From the NCBI RefSeq assembly GCF_005239225.2, contig NC_133300.1, positions 16,273,875-16,337,874 on the forward strand: DNA of 64,000 nt, read 5' to 3'. Source of the DNA: Populus alba (Eukaryota > Streptophyta > Magnoliopsida > Malpighiales > Salicaceae). A model generated the notes under the pieces. That model did not search any database, had not been told where the DNA came from, and saw only the letters and a program-made list of their open reading frames with translations. The translations under genes and the position numbers were made by a program. Shown piece after piece: positions 21,001 through 32,227 of the stretch. The number at the start of each line of letters is the position of its first letter. The first letter of the stretch is position 1.

Positions 21001-22512
21001 GGATGCATGACCCAGCCGACGATGCCATAACCAAATTTTCTTGTGATTATTACCATTGTGACTCTGAACTTGATGGACGTGACCTGAAGCTACGTCATCT
21101 ACATAGTATAACCCCTTCCTCTTAGTACCACGTCCAATGATCGATTGAGTCCGGATATCCTGAAGTAAGCAAAACTTGGGAAACATTAATACCACACAAT
21201 CCAATTCTTCTGTAATTTGACTAACAGACAGTAAATGATTTGAAAGTGCAAGGACAAGTAAACAATTATGTAGTGAAAGATCAGGAGTGAGAACAATTGA
21301 TCCTGCTCCAATGACTGGGGTAGACTCCCCATTGGCTGTCATGACCTTTTCCTTAGACGGGGGAGTCATGTATTGAAATAATGATTTGTTATACGTCATA
21401 TGATCTGTGGCACCCGAGTCAATGATCCAACCTATATCATGAACCGTGGATGTCGACAAAACCACTCCAGTTTTACCTGTCGCTGAAGTCTGGTCAGTTT
21501 TCGCTAAGGAGAGTAATTCATCCGGTTTAGTGTGGTCTTTTTTGCTTATTGCCATGGCAGCAAAACTGGAAGGAATTTCTGTTGCAGTGGTTAATTTTCC
21601 TTGGATTGGACGTTTATTACTTCTTGCTTTACTTTGCTTCCGTTTTTCTAGAAACCAGTCAGGGTAGCCATGAATCTCAAAACAAGTGTCTCTAGTATGG
21701 CGACTTCCATTACAATGGCTGCAGCGCAACTTGTCTTTTTCTGCTTCCTCAATAGCTCGAAGAGTGCGCATGTTAGAAGGGGTGGTGGATTTGGAAATCA
21801 TTGCAATTGATGAACCTTCACCAGTGTTTTTTGCTCCCAGCATGGTGACTTGTCGCTGAGCCTCCCGTCGAATTGTATTGAAGCACTCTTCAATACTTGG
21901 AACAGATTTTTTTCGAAGGAGATCACTGCGTATTGAATCAAAAACTTCATCCAAACCTGCAAGAAAGTCATAGATCCGGTCCTTTTGAATTTCTTCTTGT
22001 CTGGTTCTAAGATCTGCAGCACATATCATCTTAATTGGTCGTCGCTTGTCAATTTCCTGCCATATACTATTCAGCTCTGCGTAATACAAGTTAACTGGAC
22101 ACCCATTCTGTTTCGTCCTCGTGGTTTTGCAGCGTAGCTCATAGAATTGTGACTCGTCAGCCCCATCATAAAAGGTTTGAGTGACACTATCCCAGATTTC
22201 CTTGGCTGATGACAGGTCTATAAATAAACCAATAAGATGAGGCTCCATGGTTTTCAACAACCATCCTCGTACCACTGCATCTTCAGTGCACCACTTTGAG
22301 TAACCTGAATTTCCTTCTTCCACTCTAGCATTCTGCCCAGTTAAGTAGCCAAGTTTGTTCAATCCAGCAGCATGCAGTTCAAGCATACGTGACCAGATTT
22401 TGAAGTTTGTCTCATTCAATTTAAATCCAAAGGGTAAGGTGTTTAGGTTAGGTGTTTCAGCAGAAAATGAAGTTTGGTTTATAGGGATAATAGAAGTATT
22501 TGTGTCATCCAT
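18061..22512 (-). pseudogene. copia-2 Gag-Pol polyprotein: single frame with three nonsense codons
   Basis: From ATG at 22512 to the stop at 18061 the frame never shifts (about 1484 codons), so the coding region is full length for a copia polyprotein. Domains in order: Gag (UBN2), zinc knuckle CSHCNGSRHTRDTC, protease WIIDSGATDHM, GAG-pre-integrase LWHRRLGHASF, integrase IHSDVWGP/RSDNGGEY/QQNGVAERKN, RT with IYVDDMIVTGDD, RNase H with DADWARN (usually DADWAGS) and SSAEAE. In-frame stops: TAA 20164-20166, TAG 19729-19731, TAG 18391-18393. No frameshift was found, which points to recent loss of function. Confidence 0.93.
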
Positions 22513-22599
22513 GGTTGGTCTCTTGTTTCAAGACCAATTCCCAGGAGAAGATTAATGTGGCGGCCGAAAAGTTTAAGGAAGATTTTAGCTTTCAACCTT

Positions 22600-22611
22600 G
22601 CTCTGATACCA
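22600..22611 (-). other. copia-2 primer-binding site (tRNA-iMet)
   Basis: The minus strand reads TGGTATCAGAGC directly next to the 5' LTR. Confidence 0.95.
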
Positions 22612-22821
22612 TGTTACTTTTAAGGCTTTAGGGTTGGATGTATCCACTGCATCTTCTTCTTCTCCTGTGGAGGGATGCCTTATATAGGCAAATATATATG
22701 TTTGTTACATCTTTCCTATTCTGAAAGGAATACTGCAATGTATATCCTTTCAGGACTCCTATAGAGTATGTCTTTTATATATAGAAAACTACCCTCTAAT
22801 TCAACTAATTACATGTTAACA
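22612..22821 (-). repeat. copia-2 5' LTR
   Basis: 210 bp, ending beside the target duplication GCCGC at 22822-22826. Nearly identical to 17844-18053. Confidence 0.93.
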
Positions 22822-24783
22822 GCCGCTAGGTAAGGGGTTTCCTCATGATACAGTAGAAAAGATTTGACCTAAGATGAGCTTTTGTTGAAGCAAACCAATG
22901 GAGCTGGTTGTTTTTACTCAGACTGATTTAAAGATTAGGTCGAAGATTTGAAAACACTCAGATTTTTTGAGAAACTAAAAAACTTGTGCTGAAAATTGTG
23001 GAAACTCTTGGTTAGTGAGCTTAATAAAGGGATACCCTTCTTTAAATCTGAAGTTCCATTTAATTACATGAGGACAGAATCTGAATTTTTAGATTTATAA
23101 ACAACTCTTAATAGGATGACCTGCAAATATGATCCTAGGGATATAAACCAAAAATGTTTCCTAATTGGGTCCCAGTTTTTCTGAAACATACCTACCAGCA
23201 TGTATTGGATCGAATAGAAATCTGCAAAGAACATTATCATCCCAAAGACTAAGAGTTTGGAAGCCCTACTCTCACAAAACTAAAAGAAGCCGAGTTCTCT
23301 GGCTTTCAAGGAAATCCAGGCATTTGTAATGAAGTAGTAATATCCAATCGTAGGTTAATATTTCTGCTTAAATTAGGAACTTTAATTTGTTTCAATTCAA
23401 TCAAAGCAAAACTTTAGTCAGCAATGCTCTTATTTCATGGCCTATGACCAGATCCATATGTTAGCCCTTCATGTGCAGTAGTCAAAGTCCTGTAGTGTTT
23501 ATTGGACATGTTTGATTGGAGCCAAATTTGTAAAGCCTCTACAAGAATTTTTCTTTTTCAATCCTATATTTCTGTAGTGCATTTCTGGATGTGAAGCAAG
23601 CAGATATCTGCAAAAGGATGCTGTGATAAACATGCACTTTTGCGATGCAGAGTACTTGATATCATGCGGAGGGATGCGCAGAAAGATCCAGATGTTTTTC
23701 CTGATGCATTGCGTGCAAAAGAATTAATTAACCAGGTTTTCTGCATGCTTTGATTGTTGATCGGAGTGGTCTCCTGTCACTAAGGGATTGCTTAGTTACT
23801 ATTGGGTCAACACTGTTTCATGGTTTTCCTTTTCTTTTTGGCCCATTCAAAAGATAGGGTTTACCTTGCCATTTTTCAATGTGGATAAGTTCTTTTACTT
23901 TCAAACTAATGGTGGTTTGACTCCATCTAGGTGGATAGGAAATTGGTGAAACAGACAGTGATGACATCTGTATATGGTGTAACTTACAGTGGTGCTAGAG
24001 ACCAGATCAAAAGGAGGTTAAAGGAACGTGGTATCACAGAGGATTCAGATATCTTTGGTTGTTCTTGCTATGCTGCAAAGGTGTGAAGGGAGCATCCCAA
24101 CAGTGATGATTCATAATTCCTTAGCTTTACTCTTTTTCATAAAACATGTCACTTACAATATTTTATATTGTTGCTTGATCAGGTGACCTTAACTGCCTTA
24201 GGAGAGATGTTTGAAGCTGCACGAAGTATCATGAACTGGCTTGGGGATTGTGCAAAGGTGAGTCTGTCTCAATTTATTTGTTTTTCCTTTATGTTGATTT
24301 TCTTTTTTTGGTTATTTTTTTTATCTAGTTTCTATACCAACAACTGACATTCTGTTTACATTTTCTCTTTGCATTTTACCTGACCAGATTATCGCATCTG
24401 AAAATGAGCCAGTGAGGTGGACAACTCCCCTAGGACTTCCTGTTGTACAACCTTATCGTAAATTAGGGACGCGAAGTGTGAGTTCTATAACATTTGCAGA
24501 AGCATAGTAGATCATTTTGTTACATTCATATCGATAGAGAGGGCATTTTGAGTACTCTTATCTTCCTTTTGTGCAATTGCTGCAGATCAAAACTTCCCTA
24601 CAGGTTTTAATACTACAAAAAGAAACTGACAAGGTAACGTTACTTATCTTTGTTGCTCGTTTCTGCTTTGGTAATCAAGATTCCATAATATTTACTTTGA
24701 CTTCGAGTCTGTGCTAAGATGTTGATAACACATGAAATGGTGAAAAATCTGAAATAACCTGTTTTTATTGCTGAAATGTTGTT

Positions 24784-26264
24784 CAAAGAGAGTTCAAAAA
24801 TTAAAAAATGTTATATCTATTTTAATTAATAATAAAATAAAAGAATATAATATAAGTCATAAGATTGAGTTGAATTGATTAGTGTCCATGAACAACCAAT
24901 CCATGATCGTAAAATTTAGATCAAAGCCTATATGTTTTTTGCTTCGAAACTTTAACTTCAATTTAAAACCATTTAAAGTGGATTAGAATAGATTTTGAAG
25001 TTGAAAATGGGTATATAAAAACTATTAGAATGGGTTTGAGGTTTTTATACTAAAAATTAAAAGTGATTATTTTCAATTTGATTAATTTTTACCTATAAAA
25101 ATTACCAAGTCAAAATTTTGGACGGTAGCTCTCGATTTTCTAGCTAATGATTTTGAAGTTGAAAAATGATTGAAAATGGCATTTTGCATGCCCATGAACG
25201 GTGGCTCTCTATTTTCTATCTATCAAAGCATCGCTAAAACATCGATTTTTTTTTTTTTTTATGTTTTATATGAAGTTTATTATATTTTATTTATGATTTA
25301 GATTTTTATTAGTTTCTAAAAATGATCTCTATGTTTATTTTATATTAATTTATTATATTATTTTTTATATATGTTTTTTAAAACACCTCAAAAACATTAT
25401 AGATGGTTTCCCCACCACAACCAACAACTTTTTTCAGGAAAAGCTACAAGTGCCTAGAACTTTAATCCCTTCTCTATGCTTCTTGACAACCTATTAAAAA
25501 AGGTTCAAGATTAGCCATTTCGAAGGAGAAAAAAAGAAACAATCATAAAAATCGAAGATGGAAGAATAAATTACTGTATTTGGACGCAACGAAATCGAAA
25601 AAAAACAAAAGGTAAAGTCTAGACAAGAGCGCGCGCATAAACTATTTATTGATCAGCTTATTTGTATCAACATAAATAAATATCAAAGTAATCCAGGCAA
25701 ACTTTTGCAGATTACGAAGAATCTAAGTCCGACAAAAAAAGCATTCAATCAAAGTGTACATGTGATATAGATTCAGTTTAGTAATAATTGTTTTTTAATA
25801 TTTTATTTTTATTTTTTAAAATTTATTTTTAACATCATATAAAAACATTATAAAAGATTGAAAAATTACAGTAAACCATATAACTTTTTGAAAGATTTTA
25901 TACACGAAACCCTTGCTTAATGACCGTGTAAAATTAATACACTTGGACAATACTTTTGCTACAGTTTTTTGGATAGTTCAAACTCATTTAAAGTATTTTT
26001 AGTTGAATGTTCATATAGGTGAAAACAAAAGGATTACTGTTTTCCACCACGCTTGTTTTGGGACCCCTTATATCTGAAAATGTCTTCAACACGCAATAGT
26101 TATTGAATCCCACAAAGCATATTCACCTTCTTTCTTTGTTTTTGTTTTTAATCTTTTGATATGCATATTAATTCAACATTACATAAGGCTTTTATGAATA
26201 AGGGGCTATTCACACAAAAGAATAAAAAGCCATAAACAAATGTGTAGCAGACACCCATCAATGC
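24784..26264. other. AT-rich intergenic stretch
   Basis: It begins where the RPOT duplicate stops matching (24783). No gene is seen. A segment at about 24870-25200 (with 'agattttgaagtt' and 'ggtggctct') resembles 27930-28150, so a dispersed repeat is present. The rest is low-complexity A/T sequence. Confidence 0.4.
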
Positions 26265-26281
26265 AAGAAATGCTCGTTTTC

Positions 26282-26481
26282 TACACTTGAGGGCTTAGCT
26301 GCTGTGGTAAACTGCAAGTTCAATCCTTGCGAACGTCCCGGGTTCGAACCTCAAAGAGTACCCCTGTCACCCTCGTGGTGCCTTACCTGCTCACTGGGTT
26401 TGCAGGATGTTTAGTGGGCCCGGAGATTAGTTGTGGTGCGCGCAAGCTGGCCCGGACACCCCGGTTATCAAAAAAAAAAGA
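26282..26481 (+). mobile_element. tRNA-derived SINE with 17-bp target duplication
   Basis: The 5' part has the pol III promoter layout: an A-box-like TTAGCTGCTGTGG near 26295 and a perfect B box GGTTCGAACC at 26341-26350. The body ends CCCGGTTATC followed by a run of ten A. Target duplication AAGAAATGCTCGTTTTC (26265-26281) and AAGAAATGCCCGTTTTC (26482-26498) flank it with one difference. The GC-rich tRNA-unrelated body (GGGCCCGGAGATTAG, TGCGCGCAAGC) stands out from the AT-rich surroundings. An open frame across it is incidental. Confidence 0.92.
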
Positions 26482-26498
26482 AAGAAATGCCCGTTTTC

Positions 26499-26954
26499 AA
26501 GAACTCTAAGCAACTCCTGAATCATTATAAGAAGCACAATAGTAATGTCCGGTTGTTCGAATAGTTAAAATACATTTTCTTCTACTAAAATACTATTTTT
26601 ACATATCTACATACAAAAACCAACGTCTCTTTATCTATGGTTGGCTTTTGTGTCTCTTTTTAAAGACACAACAAGAAGAAGAAAAGAAGCTTGCAAACCT
26701 AAAAATTTTAACATTATTATATAAAACTGAAAATATTAATATAAATAAATTTTGATTTTAAAAATGTAAAATTTAAACCTTAAATTATATCTTCAAACTT
26801 TCATGTTATGTCATTAATTTTATAAATTACTCATATTAATTATACAATAAATAACATGATTATATTATACAATATTATATTAATTAAACTAGTTATATAA
26901 TTATATTAAAATTAGTTTAATATAAAATAATTACTACTACATTTTTAAGCATCA
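26499..26954. other. AT-rich intergenic stretch
   Basis: I see no gene, terminal repeat or RNA gene here. Confidence 0.35.
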
Positions 26955-27650
26955 TGGTATGAGATGAGATATTGGTAATGGGAGTCGAATTGGTGTTTTG
27001 AGATTGGGAAAAAATCAAAGTTGAACTGTTTGTCATCAAAATATTAAAGATTGAGATTCTAAACTCAATTTAATATGAATTTTTTTTTTTTTTCGTTAAT
27101 TAGTTCCAGTTAATAGGTTGGTGGTTAAGTTTATTTAAAAAAAAAATCAATGGGAATTTATAATATTTAATATAAGAGTTTAATAGTTAATAGTTTGAAA
27201 ATTCATTAAAAAAATACTTTTCAATTGTGATGTGTGGGGCCAATCCCTGCTCTTGACAGGAAGGTGCCTCTGCTGCCCAATGCGCGTGCGATTTCCCTTT
27301 CATTTGTCTTTTCACTTTTTTCTCCACCGAAAGTCCATCTTCTTTACAGTGTAAGAAAAAGATCCGTAAGAAAATCCAGGAAACTTACCAGTACGAGTTC
27401 TTGACCTAAAGAAACCGGAAATAAATTCGAAGTCATTGGAATAAAAAATATTGGGCTTGGCTGGATATTGTGCCAACACTTACCACACGGTTGGTTTCGT
27501 CTAGATTCGTGAAATACTCGTAGAAATTTGGTGTTTTCTGATTTCTAAGTAGAATTATACATGTTCCAGCTTGAAATTGCTAAGTGGTAGATTTAATTGC
27601 CAAATTTCTTGATCTTACCTTCAGTTTCATGTTTGAGCACAGGAGCAGGG
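26955..27650 (+). repeat. direct repeat A1, upstream block related to the TIR gene 5' region
   Basis: It matches 29545-30447 in order: 'gagatattgg', 'ttagttccagtt', 'caccgaaa..tccatcttctttacagtgtaa', 'tcgtctagattcgtgaaatactcg' and 'gatcttacctt..gtttcatgtttga.cacaggagcagg'. The second copy continues into the TIR exon at 30547; this copy does not, so it is an orphan promoter/leader block. A short part (27364-27450) is repeated again at 27654-27745. Confidence 0.75.
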
Positions 27651-28859
27651 CGCCGTAAGAAAATCCAGGAAACTTACCAGTACGAGTTATTGACCTAAGT
27701 AACCGGAAAAAAATCGAAGTCATTGGAATAAAAAGAAAGAAAAGGGCTTTCGAAGTTGGTTACTAAGATACTAGAAGAATAAACAAATATTGGGTTTGCA
27801 CTTAGTGTTCAAGCTATGGTGGCTAGCTACATTATCCAAGAGGTTGGATTCAGTTTTGCTATACAAGCACTAGTATATTAAAAATTAATAATAAAAACAT
27901 TATTATTATTATTAGAATTAATAAAGAAATAAAAAGACCATGATGTTTTACTATACATAGATCGAAGCCTAGATCATATTTTTTTTTTCAGAACATTGAT
28001 TTCAATTTAAGACCGACTAAATTGGATAGTAATAGATTTTGAAGTTAGAAGTAGGTCTCCAGAAGATATTAGGAGGAGTTTGAGGATTTGTTTTTACTGA
28101 AGAAAAAAGGTGTTAGGATGCACATGGATGGTGGCCCTTGATTTTCTGACTATCGAAGCATTCTCGAGAAAACATAGCACCACATGTTCTTCCAATAAAT
28201 AACGCGTCCTTTTCTACTTCTTGTTGTGGATATCGGATTTGGATTTTAATGGGATGCAAGCATAAATGGAGAATCAAATTGAAAAAAATAACACATTATA
28301 AATTTGAATTGAATTGTGAGATTAAAAGCCGATAACTTTTTAAAAAAAAAAAGTTAAGGGAAAAAAAATTCCAAATAATATAGACCAAATAAAAAAAGGA
28401 ATATGTGAAAATTCAAAATCAAAGGACTAAATTGAAAAGAAATAACACTTATATAAAAGGGCAAAAAGAAACAAAAATATAAATTGAGGACCAAATTAAA
28501 AACAATAAAATAAAATAAACTTGGATTGAAGGATGAAATTGAAAAAAAAAAATCATAAAAGGGTCAATTAAAAAACTAGAAATAAAAAGAATAAGAACCA
28601 AATTGAAAAGTATAATATATTATAAATTAGAATTGAAGAACAAAATTCAAAAAAAATAAAATTTTTATTAAAAGCTCAATGATGAAAATAAAAACTTAAA
28701 AGAAGAAGGATGAAAACAAAAATACAAAAAACAAAAAAAATCAATATGCAATTTTTGGGGGAGCAATAAAAAAAAAAAAAAAACTAATAACTACAAACCT
28801 ATAATTATTGAGTTGTTGACGAGAGGGAAAGAGGTGACTGTAGAGTGGTTGTTGGGGCT
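27651..28859. other. non-coding stretch with A-rich degenerate repeats
   Basis: 27654-27745 repeats part of A1. 27930-28190 resembles 24870-25200. From about 28260 to 28790 the plus strand is a run of imperfect units such as 'accaaattgaaaa' and 'aaattgaagga', strongly A-rich. No coding potential is recognised. Confidence 0.45.
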
Positions 28860-29544
28860 GCTAGTATGGGTGGTGGATGTTGTGGTGGTTTGATATGGTT
28901 ATTTGGGATGGTGTGAAGGAGCGGAGTTGTTGCAACGATGACAGAGGGGCTAGTTCATTGGTTAAGGTTTCTGACAAGTTTAGGGCGATCAAGAATTGAG
29001 GTTTTTGTATTGATAGAAATGCAGAAAAAACTCCAATCTTGAAATCAAAAAATGGCATCACCAAGGGAAGTGTTCTTGAAAGCTATGGCGGCGGCAAATT
29101 GTGTATCTTATTCCTTACCAGTTTTTAATTAGAAACTTATAAATCTATGGAAAATTGAAAGGTGCACCGGAGTAGTTGGAAATATCCGTTAAAATCAAAG
29201 CTTACGACGACACAAGTTTTAAAGAATTTGATTATTTCAATTAGGCCTTTCTATAAACGTAGTGTTGGCACCTCAAGAATAATCCTCATGATTTTTGTAG
29301 CAGAGTGCTTAAAGAGATTCAAATCAATATCTCAAAAAAATTGGATTGGAAAAGCGGTTTCAGACCGTTTTGAAAATTTGATTTATTTAAAAAAAAATTA
29401 TGTATTTTTAAATTTTTAAACGTATTTATATCAAAATTGTTTTTAAAAAAAATTTAAAAAATTATTTTAATATATTAAAAAAATAAACTTTTAAAAAATA
29501 ATTGCTATTATATATCCAAGCACCGCCGTTGTTAAAAGGTTTGA
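28860..29544. other. non-coding stretch, possible MITE relic
   Basis: Short open frames occur on both strands but none resembles a known protein. About 29330-29520 has inverted A/T tracts like the interior of the MITEs at 32228 and 58454, without clear ends. Confidence 0.3.
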
Positions 29545-30447
29545 GATGAGATATTGGGAATGGGAGAAGAAGTGGTATTTGGGATCGGAGAGGAATTAAA
29601 GTTGGGTTGTTTGTGATAAAAATATTAAAGTTGGAGATTCTAAACTCAATTTAATATGAATATTTTTTTGTTTTTCGTTAATTAGTTCCAGTTCATCGGG
29701 TGGTGGCTAAGTTTATTTCTTAAAAAAATTCAATTGGAATTTATAATATTTAAAGTAAGAGTTTTGTAGTTATTAGTTTGAAAATTCATTAAAAAATACT
29801 TTTCAACTGTGATGTGTGTGTCCCAACCCCTGCTCTTAAAAATATTTCTATAAATTCTTATTATTTTCATTTTAACTATTTTTATATAGACAATAATTAA
29901 CGATTTTTGTGATTCACCTTGGAACTTTTGCATGCACATATTAATGCAAAGTTCTTGGAATGCAAAAGCTTTATGCGCTGGAAAAGAGACAAATTTTGTT
30001 AAATAATATGGACTTGATAATTCATTAAAAAATATGAATCACTCAATTGTGATGGGTGTGGCCAATCCGCGTTCGATATCCCTTTCATTTCTCTTTTTGT
30101 TTTTTGTCCACCGAAACTCCATCTTCTTTACAGTGTAAAGAAAAAGATCCGTAAGAAAATCATTGGAAACTTACCGTTACGAGTTCTTGACCTCAAGAAA
30201 CCGGAAATAAATTCGAAGTCATTGGAATAAAAAATATTGGGCTTGGCTGGATCTTGTACCTCTTTAGCCAACACTTACCACACGGTTTGTTTCGTCTAGA
30301 TTCGTGAAATACTCGTAGAAATTTGGTGTTTTCTGATTTCTAAGTAGAATTATACATGTTCCAGCTTGAAATTGCTATTTGGTAGATTACTATATTTAAT
30401 TTCCGAATTTCTTGATCTTACCTTCTGTTTCATGTTTGACCACAGGA
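29545..30447 (+). repeat. direct repeat A2, 5' region of the TIR gene
   Basis: This is the second copy of block A1, with about 230 bp of extra sequence near 29835-30045. It runs to within about 100 bases of the TIR ATG and so probably holds its promoter and 5' leader. It may include a spliced leader: 'cacag|gagcagg' at 30441-30452 looks like a 3' splice site. Confidence 0.65.
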
Positions 30448-30546
30448 GCAGGCCTTATACAAAATAGCGTGGAAAGCAATTGCTGAACCAAGCGAGCTAG
30501 TTGAGGCTAGAAGGATCGGTACTAATTTATCGCTATATGGATTTTC

Positions 30547-31076
30547 ATGGCTTCCACCAGCGTGCAAGGAATAACCTCATCTTCATCTTCTTCTCCTCCA
30601 CTATATATGCATGATGTGTTCCTTAGTTTTAGAGGCAAAGACACGCGGAACAACTTTACTAGTCATCTATATTCTAATCTGAAACAGAGAGGCATCGATG
30701 TGTACATGGATGATAGGGAGCTCGAGAGAGGAAAGCCCATCGAACCTGCTCTCTGGAAGGCCATCGAAGAATCAAGGTTTTCTGTCATTATATTTTCAAG
30801 AGATTACGCATCTTCACCATGGTGCTTGGATGAACTTGTCAAGATTGTTCAGTGCATGAAAGAGATGGGCCAAACTGTTCTGCCAGTTTTTTATGATGTA
30901 GATCCCTCAGAGTTTTATGATGTGGATCCCTCAGAGGTAACCGAGCGGAAACGGAAATATGAGGAAGCCTTCGGTGAGCATGAACAAAATTTCAAGGAAA
31001 ACTTGGAGAAGGTCCAGAACTGGAAAGATTGTCTCTCTACGGTGGCCAATCTATCTGGCTGGGACGTCCGGAATAG
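30547..31076 (+). CDS. TIR domain exon of a TNL-type resistance gene (TIR-only or truncated)
   Basis: TIR domains of plant immune receptors act as NADase signalling modules in the cytosol. After a Ser-rich N-terminus, YMHDVFLSFRGKDTR starts the domain (about residue 20), followed by YMDDRELERG, the catalytic-region glutamate in WKAIEESRFSVIIFS and the SPWCLDELVKI block. The exon ends at a splice donor (AG|GTAAAT at 31076) after SGWDVRN, the usual end of TIR exon 1 in TNL genes. No NB-ARC or LRR exon follows in the next 2.3 kb, so the gene is either TIR-only or truncated. FYDVDPSE occurs twice in a row (about 30886-30936), a 24-bp tandem duplication. Without splicing the frame stops at 31078-31080. 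Confidence 0.85.
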
Positions 31077-32027
31077 GTAAATAATCTATCTACAACTTTT
31101 TATTCTCAAATTCACCCTTAGTGTTTCAACTTTGCTTCTTTTATTTTTTTAAAATGTTTTTCAATTAAAACGTGTGATTAAATATCAAAATAATCACAAT
31201 ACAACAAGAATTTCAAAACTAATTCTTGACTAAATAATTATTAGTATATGTTTTTTATCCATTAAATATCTATTTAACGACTCTTTTCTCTATGATCTAA
31301 CTAATTTTTCTTTAATTTTGACTTTTAAAATAAAAGAGGAGCACGTCTCAAATTTCAATTGTTACAGTTTTTCAGAAATACATATTGAACAAAAAATTAA
31401 AGAAAAAATCTCAAATTTCTTGCTAATTTTTCATTTATTTACCAATGAAAATCATTTTGTTTGTTTTTTTTTAAATCTTTTTTGAATGTTTTGTTCACAC
31501 TAGAAAATTTATTTTTCAATTTATTATATATTCATTATCGCAAATCAATTAGCAAATGCTTTAGTGTTCTTTGAGTTTTGTTAATAAAAAAATGGTAAAA
31601 TAATATTCAATGAATGATAAAATTATGGATTGGATGATGAAACACTTAGTAGTAAATGTATATTTTTTCATATGCATGATTTTTAGAATTTAATTCTTAT
31701 GAAATATTGATCTTATGTGATCAAGCATTCTAATATTTACATAAAAATCCTTTGTTTTCTTTGGTTTTTCTTTATATTTTGAAAAAAAAATATGAGATAG
31801 AAAAACGAATTTTTTTTAAAAAAAGTTGAAAAACAAATCTAGCATGACCAAATAAAAAGTTAGCTTAAAAAATAAAATTTGTGAAGAAATGACAACATAT
31901 TCATCATAAGAAATAAAAAATTGACTAAATTATTTGAATATATTGCTTTTAACTTTTCAAAATAAAATAAAAAATATTTTCCATCATGAATTAATTAAAA
32001 AATTCCAACTATTTATAAATAAAAGAG

Positions 32028-32070
<43 letters not shown>

Positions 32071-32224
32071 GAATATTTTTATTTTTATGTTTTTCTTTTT
32101 AATTTGGAATTAAATTTTGATAGGTGCCTTTTTGTTAAAAAAATATAAAATTAATGTAAAAAAAATTTCAAACTAGTATAGGTGGGTAAAAAAAACTTTC
32201 CAAACTAGCATTGTTTCACGAGTT
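31077..32224. other. AT-rich stretch with one copy of a direct repeat and a TA microsatellite
   Basis: No NB-ARC coding sequence is visible. 31826-32032 is the first copy of an approximately 200-bp direct repeat (second copy 33255-33453). (TA)n runs from about 32031 to 32067. Confidence 0.5.
31826..32032 (+). repeat. direct repeat C, copy 1
   Basis: It shares about 200 bp with 33255-33453, from 'gttgaaaaacaaatctagcatga' to 'tatttataaataaaagagaaa', with few differences. Copy 2 leads straight into the second TIR fragment. Confidence 0.85.
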
Positions 32225-32227
32225 GTA

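Larger units (their letters stand above)
17844..22821 (-). mobile_element. copia-2 retrotransposon, full-length, inserted in duplicated RPOT exon 11
   Basis: Minus-strand element of 4978 bp with 210-bp LTRs (5' LTR 22612-22821, 3' LTR 17844-18053) differing at about six positions, primer site 22600-22611 and purine tract 18054-18069. The 5-bp target duplication reads GCTGC (17839-17843) and GCCGC (22822-22826), one substitution apart. The polyprotein spans the whole interior in one frame. The empty site is visible at the left exon 11 copy and in the complete RPOT gene. Confidence 0.95.
17618..22850 (+). repeat. 250-bp host segment, right copy, split by copia-2
   Basis: 17618-17843 matches 12664-12888 of the left copy, and 22827-22850 completes it. 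It contains the second RPOT exon 11, which is interrupted between 17843 and 22827 by copia-2 and its target duplication. Confidence 0.88.
8009..24783 (+). pseudogene. RPOT: RPOT phage-type RNA polymerase, partial duplicate (exons 6-16), interrupted by three retroelements
   Basis: This is a segmental duplicate of 40042-45207. Exons: 6 9142-9259; 7 9459-9572; 8 9708-9839; 9 9924-10340; 10 12486-12536; 11 12822-12892, repeated at 17776-17843 plus 22827-22829; 12 23651-23735; 13 23931-24080; 14 24183-24257; 15 24388-24477; 16 24586-24633. All exon frames are open, but exons 1-5 (targeting peptide, N-terminal domain) and 17-19 (second catalytic Asp) are missing, so no working polymerase can be made. 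Motif A reads DGFCNG instead of DGSCNG, and QRCDIELKL reads HRYDIELKL, as expected under relaxed selection. A solo LTR lies in intron 9, a copia element splits a duplicated exon 11 region, and another copia sits inside the second exon 11. Confidence 0.9.

Noticed and set aside
26295..26355. A tRNA gene
   Set aside because: A and B boxes are present but there is no cloverleaf; it is the head of the SINE with its own target duplication.
29162..29419. 85-codon open frame
   Set aside because: AT-rich, Lys/Asn/Ile-rich tail, no family resemblance; part of a possible MITE relic.
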